From DASXRA01 sp035263725 (lineage in GTDB: Bacteria > Actinomycetota > Actinomycetes > Mycobacteriales > Jatrophihabitantaceae): a DNA stretch of 12,279 nucleotides. Positions 7,353 through 12,279 of the stretch are shown here, one piece after another (position 1 is the first letter of the stretch; every line of letters starts with the position of its first letter). Below the pieces are notes generated by a model. The model made no database searches, was not told the origin of the DNA, and saw only the letters and a list, made by a program, of their open reading frames with translations. Position numbers and translations under genes: made by a program. The stretch lies in the NCBI GenBank assembly GCA_035263725.1, contig DATFRC010000046.1, positions 1 through 12,279 of the forward strand, read 5' to 3'.

Positions 7353-8468
7353 ATGAATACGCAGCGCGTCGTACCGTCCGCCGTGGCGCAACCCGATACC
7401 GCGTTGCTCGTCGACTCGGCCAAGCGGGCGCTGCCGCGGATGTACCTGCCCGGTACCGCCCAGTTCGTGCAAACCGCGCGCCGCAGCAGCAGCGGCCTGC
7501 GCGGCGAGGGCACAAACCTTCGTTACGCAGCGATCGTCGCGCTCGGGGCGGCGCGCCTCGACGAGGCCGAGCAGCGTGCTCTGCTCGCTGGCAATGACGC
7601 CACCCAGCTCACCGAAGCTGTCACCGCACAGGCCCGCACGAGCACTGACCTCGGAGCGGTGGCGCTCGCCGCCTGGGCGGCCGCCGAGGTGGCTGGGGCA
7701 GCCGACCCGGAGCTGGTCGCTCGACTCGTCGCGGCGGCCCGGTCGGGCCAGCCCGCCCCGACCGTCGATCTGGCGTGGACGCTGACTGCCCTGCTGGCCG
7801 TCCGCGCGATGAGCGATGTCGAGGCCGACGCCGACCAACTGGCGGCGCGGCTGCGCATCGCCCAGGGCGCGCAGGGCACCTTCCCGCACGCCGTGCCGCG
7901 CGACGGGCTGCCCTGGTATCGCGCGCACGTCGGCTGTTTCGCCGATCAGGTGTACCCGATCCAGGCGCTCGCCCGGCACCACGCGGCGACCGCGGACCCG
8001 AACTCGCTCAGCGCCGCCGCGCGGTGTGCGGAGCGGATCGTGCGGCTGCAAGGCGACGCCGGGCAGTGGTGGTGGCACTACGACGTACGCACCGGCGAGG
8101 TCGTCGAGGGCTACCCGGTGTACAGCGTCCATCAGCACGCGATGGCGCCGATGGCCCTGCGCGACCTGCGCGCCGCAGGCGGCGTCGACTACCAGCTCGC
8201 CGTCAACCGCGGGCTGTCCTGGGTATTCGATCCGCCCGAGGCCGCGGCGGGGCTGATCGACGACGACACCGGCGCGATCTGGCGCAAGGTGGGCCGTCGC
8301 GAGCGGCGCAAGGCAGTGCGCTCCATCCGGTCGGTGACCACGGCGATGTCGCCGCGACTGCGGCTGCGGCTGCTTGATCGGGTGTGCCCGGCGGGCGTGA
8401 TCGACTACGAGTGCCGCCCGTACGAGCTCGGCTGGCTGCTCTACGCGTGGGTGGGCGCACGGCGATGA
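7353..8468 (+). CDS. Unrecognised 371-residue protein of the glycan operon, possible alpha/alpha-toroid fold
   Basis: I do not recognise a named family. The protein is soluble, with no signal peptide or membrane segment, and rich in Ala and short helices. Its second half carries a striking aromatic and His-rich set: QGTFPHAVPRDGLPWYRAHV (174-193), CFADQVYPIQALARHH (195-210), GQWWWHYDVRTGEVVEGYPV (237-256), YSVHQHAMAPMAL (257-269) and ECRPYELGWLLYAW (353-366). Helical pairs closed by such motifs recall (alpha/alpha)6-toroid enzymes acting on uronates or other sugars, but this is inference. A basic patch GRRERRKAVRSIR lies at 314-326. The ATG at 7353 follows GGGGGGA (7335-7340 region) and GAGTGG; a GTG at 7344 is an alternative adding three residues. 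The stop overlaps the transferase start (ATGA), so the two are probably translated together, and a role in making or modifying the same glycan is likely. Confidence 0.88.
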   Translation: MNTQRVVPSAVAQPDTALLVDSAKRALPRMYLPGTAQFVQTARRSSSGLRGEGTNLRYAAIVALGAARLDEAEQRALLAGNDATQLTEAVTAQARTSTDLGAVALAAWAAAEVAGAADPELVARLVAAARSGQPAPTVDLAWTLTALLAVRAMSDVEADADQLAARLRIAQGAQGTFPHAVPRDGLPWYRAHVGCFADQVYPIQALARHHAATADPNSLSAAARCAERIVRLQGDAGQWWWHYDVRTGEVVEGYPVYSVHQHAMAPMALRDLRAAGGVDYQLAVNRGLSWVFDPPEAAAGLIDDDTGAIWRKVGRRERRKAVRSIRSVTTAMSPRLRLRLLDRVCPAGVIDYECRPYELGWLLYAWVGARR

Positions 8469-9226
8469 AGCAGCTGATCCTCGGCATGCCGATCGACGCG
8501 ATGACGATGGACGACGTTCTCGACCGGTGCCGGGCGTCGCTGGCCACTCGTGAACGCACGCTCGTCGGCGTGGTGAACGCCGCGAAGATGGTGCGGCTGC
8601 GCGACGACGCGCATCTGCGCGACTCGCTCCTCGATTGCGACGTGCTGCTCGCCGACGGGCAGTCAGTGGTGTGGGCCAGCCGGTTGCTGCGGCGCGCGGT
8701 GCCCGAGCGCGTCGCTGGAGTCGACCTGTTCGAACGGCTGCTGGAACTCGCCGCCCGCGACGGACGGTCGGTCTACCTGCTCGGCGCGCGGGCGGACGTC
8801 CTCGCCACACTGCAGCAGCGTCTCGGCGAGCGGTTCCCGGCGCTGAAGATCGTCGGCGCCCGCGACGGCTACTTCACCGACGCCGAGGCGTCCACGGTCG
8901 CGGCCGACATTGCCGATTCAGGCGCGGACATGCTGTTCCTGGGCATGACCTCGCCGAAGAAAGAGATCTTCCTCGGCGACTTCGGCGAAACGCTCGGCGT
9001 GCCCGTTCTGCACGGCGTCGGTGGCTCTTTCGACATCCTTGCCGGCGTCACCAAGCGGGCACCGCTGCTCTGGCAGCGCCTCGGCCTGGAATGGCTGTAC
9101 CGCGTGCTGCAGGAGCCGCGGCGCCTGTGGCGCCGCTACTTCACCACCAACGTCACGTTCATCGCGCTCGTCCTGCGAGAACTCGTCCGGCGGCAGCCGC
9201 CGTACCGGCACTCATCGGGGGAATGA
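8465..9226 (+). CDS. WecG/TagA/CpsF-family glycosyltransferase
   Basis: A 253-residue transferase of the GT26 family. Relatives add ManNAc (TagA) or ManNAcA (WecG) to a lipid-linked GlcNAc at the inner face of the membrane. Visible features are the N-terminal LGMPIDAMTMDDVLD (6-20), VVNAAKMVRLRDD (36-48), LLADGQSVVW (61-70, with Asp64 at the proposed catalytic aspartate), VYLLGAR (103-109), FLGMTSPKKE (158-167, Lys where many members have Gln), GVGGSFDILAG (184-194) and the C-terminal KRAPLLWQRLGLEWLYRVLQ (197-216) with EPRRLWRRY (217-225), a membrane-associating basic tail. The ATG at 8465 overlaps the previous stop, which decides the start. With a UDP-ManNAc dehydrogenase as the next gene, UDP-ManNAcA is the more likely donor, though UDP-ManNAc is not excluded. 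Confidence 0.93.
   Translation: MKQLILGMPIDAMTMDDVLDRCRASLATRERTLVGVVNAAKMVRLRDDAHLRDSLLDCDVLLADGQSVVWASRLLRRAVPERVAGVDLFERLLELAARDGRSVYLLGARADVLATLQQRLGERFPALKIVGARDGYFTDAEASTVAADIADSGADMLFLGMTSPKKEIFLGDFGETLGVPVLHGVGGSFDILAGVTKRAPLLWQRLGLEWLYRVLQEPRRLWRRYFTTNVTFIALVLRELVRRQPPYRHSSGE
9217..9222 (+). promoter_or_regulatory. Ribosome binding site deciding the dehydrogenase start
   Basis: GGGGGA ends six bases before the ATG at 9229 but directly abuts the ATG at 9223 that overlaps the upstream stop. The spacing favours 9229 as the true start, two residues shorter than the other choice. Confidence 0.5.
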
Positions 9227-9228
9227 TC

Positions 9229-10485
9229 ATGGACAACATCTTCTCCGGCTCGGTCGCGGTGATCGGGCTGGGCTACATCGGCCTGCCCACGGCGGCTGCG
9301 CTGGCCACGCGGGGCATCGACGTCGTCGGCGTGGACGTGAACGTCGACCTGGTCAAGACGGTCGGGCGCGGTGAGGTGCCTCTCGTCGAACCCGACCTGG
9401 CCGCGGCGGTCAGCGGCGCGGTCGCGATGGGCCGGCTCACCACGAGCACCGACACACCGCACGCCGATGCGTACGTCATCGCCGTGCCGACGCCATTTCA
9501 CGAAGACCACTCGGCCGACCTGAGCTACGTCCGGGCGGCAACAGAGGCGATCGCGCCGCACCTGCGCGGTGGCGAGGTGCTGATCCTCGAGTCCACATCG
9601 CCGCCCGGCACCACCCGGTCGGTCAGCGAATGGATCGGCACGTTGCGCCCGGACCTGACACTGCCGCACGCGAGCGACGGCGTCCCGGACGTCTTCATCG
9701 CGCACTGCCCCGAGCGGGTGCTGCCCGGGCGCATCATGATCGAGATCGTCACCAACGACCGGGTGATCGGAGGCATCACGCCGCGCTGCGCCGAGAAGGC
9801 CGCCTCGCTGTACCGCGTGTTCGCCCAGGGCAACCTGCTGCTCAGCGACGCCGCGAGCGCCGAGATGGCCAAGCTGGTCGAGAACGCCTACCGCGACGTG
9901 AACATCGGCTTCGCCAACGAACTGTCGCTGATCTGCGAAGAACTCAAGCTGGATGTGTGGGAGGTGATCCGGCTGGCCAACCACCACCCCCGGGTCAACA
10001 TCCTCACGCCGGGCCCAGGCGTGGGCGGGCACTGCATCGCGGTCGATCCTTGGTTCATCGTGGCGTCGGCACCGAGCCTCGCGCGCATCATCCGGGCGGC
10101 CCGCGAGGTGAACGACGGCAAACCGGCCCACGTCGCCCGGCAGGTCATCCACAAGGCCGGGCGGTTCAACGCGCCGAAGATCGCCTGCCTGGGGCTGGCG
10201 TTCAAGGCCAATGTCGACGACCTGCGCGAGAGCCCGGCGGTCGAGATCGTCGCGCAGATTGCCGACGCGCTGCCCGATGTCGAGATCCTGGTTGCCGAGC
10301 CGTACATCGATGCGCTGCCGCCCGCCTTGCGCGATCGCCCGAACGTGCGACTGGCCCGCACGGTCGACGCGCTGGAGGCCGCCGACATCGTGGCCTCGCT
10401 CGTCGACCACGACCAGTTCCGGTCGCTGAACCGCAGCTTGCTCGCCGGCAAGGTCGTGTACGACACGCGCGGCATCTGGCGCTGA
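9229..10485 (+). CDS. wecC: UDP-N-acetyl-D-mannosamine dehydrogenase
   Basis: A 418-residue NAD-dependent nucleotide-sugar dehydrogenase that oxidises UDP-ManNAc twice at C6 to UDP-ManNAcA. Visible features are the N-terminal Rossmann fold VAVIGLGYIGLPTAAALA (9-26), VPTPF (86-90), LESTSPPGTT (120-129), AHCPERVLPGR (158-168), the central helix AEMAKLVENAYRDVNIGFAN (211-230, with Lys215 and Asn219 at conserved active-site positions), PGPGVGGHCIAVDPWF (261-276) with the catalytic Cys269, and FKANVDDLRESP (325-336) before the C-terminal UDP-binding domain. GGHCIAVDPWF is more typical of the WecC branch than of UDP-glucose dehydrogenases. It begins 2 bp after the transferase stop, as the last gene of the operon. 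A related substrate such as UDP-GlcNAc (WbpA-type) cannot be ruled out, but a UDP-ManNAc-producing epimerase in the window supports the call. Confidence 0.92.
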   Translation: MDNIFSGSVAVIGLGYIGLPTAAALATRGIDVVGVDVNVDLVKTVGRGEVPLVEPDLAAAVSGAVAMGRLTTSTDTPHADAYVIAVPTPFHEDHSADLSYVRAATEAIAPHLRGGEVLILESTSPPGTTRSVSEWIGTLRPDLTLPHASDGVPDVFIAHCPERVLPGRIMIEIVTNDRVIGGITPRCAEKAASLYRVFAQGNLLLSDAASAEMAKLVENAYRDVNIGFANELSLICEELKLDVWEVIRLANHHPRVNILTPGPGVGGHCIAVDPWFIVASAPSLARIIRAAREVNDGKPAHVARQVIHKAGRFNAPKIACLGLAFKANVDDLRESPAVEIVAQIADALPDVEILVAEPYIDALPPALRDRPNVRLARTVDALEAADIVASLVDHDQFRSLNRSLLAGKVVYDTRGIWR

Positions 10486-10502
10486 GCGTTGATCATCGAG
10501 AA

Positions 10503-10513
10503 ACTGGACCAGT
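10503..10513. repeat. 11-base palindrome after the operon
   Basis: ACTGGACCAGT is a perfect inverted repeat around a central A, 18 bases after the dehydrogenase stop. The loop is too short for a stable RNA hairpin and no U-tract follows, so it is not a convincing terminator. It could be a protein-binding site. The remaining intergenic sequence to 10633 shows no clear -35/-10 pair. Confidence 0.25.
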
Positions 10514-10620
10514 CCCGGAGATTTCCCAGGCGAGGCCACCCGGATGTAGCGTGCCGAGGTCGCGCGGCCGGCGTGGGAGCAGCAGCGCGAGACCACGACT
10601 TGACCGTGCGGGGGCCGACC

Positions 10621-10626
10621 GAGGAG
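10621..10626 (+). promoter_or_regulatory. Strong ribosome binding site of the secreted protein gene
   Basis: GAGGAG lies seven bases before the GTG at 10634. Nothing comparable precedes the ATG at 10664, so this site argues for the GTG start. Confidence 0.55.
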
Positions 10627-10633
10627 TGACCTC

Positions 10634-12279
10634 GTGCACGTGCCGGCGCATCGCCGACCCAGCATGACGACCCGGACCAAGCTCACCGTGCTTGCCGCCG
10701 TCCTGGCGCTGGTCGGCGGAATCACCGCCGCGCTCAGTTTCAGCAGCTCAGCATCGGCCCATGAACGCCTCGTCGGCATCTACACCGGGCGGGAGCGGCC
10801 GAGCGCATCCGCCACGTCCAGTGGCGCAATGGAGCTGGGCATGCAGTTCACCGTGAGTACGCCCGGCAGCGTCGTCGCGATCCGGTATTACCGCGGCTCG
10901 AACGACTCGCCTGCAAGCACTGGCGCCCTGTGGACGGCTACCGGGCAGCGCGCCGCGAGTGTGACCTTCAGCTCGACATGGCACCGGGGATGGCAGACCG
11001 CACGGCTGGCTCGGCCCGTCGCGCTCAGCCCCAACGTGACCTACGTCGCTTCGTACCAGATGCCGGCCGGACAGTACCGGGTACAGACGGCGGCTTTCGC
11101 CGGCGGGGCCACGCTGGGCAACTCCACGATCCGAGGCACCGCAGGCGGCTACCGGCCGGGGGGCGGCTTCCCCAGCGTCAGCAGCGGCGGCACCGCGTAC
11201 TACGTCGACGTGCTGTTCAGTCCGGGCGGTAGCGGCCTACCCATCCCGACACCGTCCACCCAGTCGGCCACTCCGTCGCCGACGCCGCCGACACCGACAA
11301 CCAGCCATGCGACGCCTACGCCGAGCCCTACGACGTCGAGCACGAAGCCGACCACTTCGCCGCCGCCGCCGACGTCGACCGCGCCGACTACGCCCACGAC
11401 GACCGCGGCGCCCGAGCCCGCGCAGTGCGCGCAAGGCGGGGCGTACCTGTGGGCCCACCTCGAGTCCTGCGGCTGGCCGGGACCAACCAACACCGGCCCG
11501 GTCACGAGCCAGTGCCCGGGCAGCACGCTGACGCTCAACAGCGGCAGCGCCACGCGGACCATCCACGTCACTAGCGCCGGTGCGTCCATCAGCTGCGAGA
11601 ACATCACCGGCTGCCTGAGCATCGAGGCGCCGAACGTGACTGTCAGCAACGTACAGATCGCCTGCTCGAGCGGCACAACCGGTGAGGCAGCCAACGGCAC
11701 CGGCGTGATCAAGGTGCAGGACGGCGCGAGCGCGACGATCAGCCACGTCGCCATCGATGGGATGGACGGCGTGCACGCGTGCATCTGGCACCAGGGAACC
11801 GCGATGACCGCCATCGCAGTGAACTGTCACGGCATCGACGACGGGATATTCAGCTGGGCCGATACCGGCTATTCAGCTACGACCGGCGACCACTTCGCGA
11901 TCCGAGACAGCTACTTCCACGATTTCACAGCGAAGACTTCCAATGGGCATATCGACGGCTACCAGACTGAGGGCGCCGGTAACGGACTGATCAGCCACAA
12001 CACCTATTACATGACGTCGGACAACAACAACGGCACCGACAGCGCCATCGCGATCTGGGACAGCCTCAAGAACAGCCACGACATCACCGTCTCGGACAAC
12101 CTCATCGCAGGCGGCGGTTTCAGCATCTACGGCGAGGACTACAGCCCGTCGGAGTCGAATCCGAGCGGCGGCTTCACCGTCACGAATATCGCCTTCACCG
12201 GCAACAGGTTCAGCACGGCACTGTTTGGTTGCGTTGGCTACTTCGGCGTCTGGTTCCCGCGGGGCGCCCCGACCGACGG
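10634..12279 (+). CDS. Secreted DUF4082 and right-handed beta-helix protein, 3'-truncated
   Basis: The frame stays open to the window end, giving 548 codons with no stop. Numbering is from the GTG at 10634; an ATG at 10664 (residue 11) is the alternative. A signal peptide is clear: basic start, hydrophobic LTVLAAVLALVGGITAAL (17-34) and a probable cut after ASA (40-42). Next is a DUF4082-like beta-sandwich (about 45-195) with AIRYYRGSNDSPASTGALWT (82-101), VTFSSTWHRGWQTA (110-123) and VTYVASYQMPAGQY (135-148). A Pro/Thr/Ser linker follows (about 198-262), then a Cys-containing region and a right-handed beta-helix (about 295 onward) with TSNGHIDGYQTEGAG (435-449), ISHNTYY (453-459) and SHDITVSDNLIAGGGFSIYG (481-500). 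Such beta-helices are common in polysaccharide lyases and hydrolases, but no catalytic triad can be assigned here. Its position 148 bp after the glycan operon suggests surface or glycan association, which is inference. Confidence 0.9.
   Translation, partial: MHVPAHRRPSMTTRTKLTVLAAVLALVGGITAALSFSSSASAHERLVGIYTGRERPSASATSSGAMELGMQFTVSTPGSVVAIRYYRGSNDSPASTGALWTATGQRAASVTFSSTWHRGWQTARLARPVALSPNVTYVASYQMPAGQYRVQTAAFAGGATLGNSTIRGTAGGYRPGGGFPSVSSGGTAYYVDVLFSPGGSGLPIPTPSTQSATPSPTPPTPTTSHATPTPSPTTSSTKPTTSPPPPTSTAPTTPTTTAAPEPAQCAQGGAYLWAHLESCGWPGPTNTGPVTSQCPGSTLTLNSGSATRTIHVTSAGASISCENITGCLSIEAPNVTVSNVQIACSSGTTGEAANGTGVIKVQDGASATISHVAIDGMDGVHACIWHQGTAMTAIAVNCHGIDDGIFSWADTGYSATTGDHFAIRDSYFHDFTAKTSNGHIDGYQTEGAGNGLISHNTYYMTSDNNNGTDSAIAIWDSLKNSHDITVSDNLIAGGGFSIYGEDYSPSESNPSGGFTVTNIAFTGNRFSTALFGCVGYFGVWFPRGAPTD
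11225..11419 (+). repeat. Low-complexity DNA coding the Pro/Thr linker
   Basis: Irregular runs of CCG, ACG, ACC and TCG codons encode a flexible Pro/Thr/Ser linker between the DUF4082-like domain and the beta-helix. The repeat units are imperfect, so this is a compositional repeat, not a tandem-repeat locus. Such linkers are frequent, and often O-mannosylated, in actinobacterial secreted proteins. Confidence 0.7.

Noticed and set aside
7071..8810. 579-codon open frame on the minus strand opposite the 371-residue protein gene and transferase
   Set aside because: Its composition is that of a shadow frame, it overlaps the mfd start, and the plus-strand genes have ribosome sites and ATGA coupling.
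8635..9222. Upstream extension of the dehydrogenase frame into the transferase gene
   Set aside because: The extension is Arg/Ala-rich shadow sequence; the Rossmann motif begins just after the ATG at 9229, which has a ribosome site.
9136..10779. 547-codon open frame on the minus strand opposite the dehydrogenase
   Set aside because: It is Arg/Asp/His-rich, matches no family and mirrors a well-supported gene; long antisense frames are expected at this GC content.

Overview
The window is high-GC DNA with strongly GC-biased third codon positions, G-rich Shine-Dalgarno sites, TANNNT -10 boxes set directly against start codons (leaderless-type starts), an actinobacterial-style Mfd and a secreted Pro/Thr-linker protein. 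Together these point to an actinobacterium. I cannot fix the genus from sequence alone. No tRNA, rRNA, CRISPR array, IS element or phage gene is visible.

Layout, left to right. (1) Bases 1-573 hold the 3' part of an RCC1-repeat protein whose reading frame breaks at a run of seven G (203-209). (2) A small MmcQ/YjbR-family gene follows 16 bp later (590-937) and ends in a hairpin that fills the 27-bp gap to the next, convergent gene. (3) A PaaK/CapK-like adenylate-forming enzyme lies on the minus strand (965-2359). (4) Divergent from it is a non-hydrolysing UDP-GlcNAc 2-epimerase (wecB type, 2464-3612). (5) The housekeeping transcription-repair coupling factor mfd is on the minus strand (3632-7108), convergent with the epimerase. 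(6) Divergent from mfd, after a 244-bp intergenic region, is a tight three-gene operon (7353-10485): an unrecognised 371-residue protein, a WecG/TagA/CpsF-family glycosyltransferase and a UDP-ManNAc dehydrogenase (wecC type). The first two genes overlap by ATGA and the third starts 2 bp after the second. (7) Downstream is a large secreted protein, cut by the window end, with a signal peptide, a DUF4082-like domain, a Pro/Thr linker and a right-handed beta-helix.

How the genes fit together. The epimerase makes UDP-ManNAc from UDP-GlcNAc, the dehydrogenase oxidises it to UDP-ManNAcA, and the WecG/TagA/CpsF enzyme is the expected transferase of ManNAc or ManNAcA to a lipid-linked acceptor. The window therefore encodes the sugar supply and one transfer step of a ManNAc(A)-containing surface glycan. 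Its genes flank mfd rather than forming one cluster. The unknown 371-residue protein is translationally coupled to the transferase and is the most interesting undescribed component. The PaaK-like enzyme and the secreted beta-helix protein are possible modifying or processing partners, by position only. No polymerase, flippase or initiating phosphoglycosyltransferase lies in the window.
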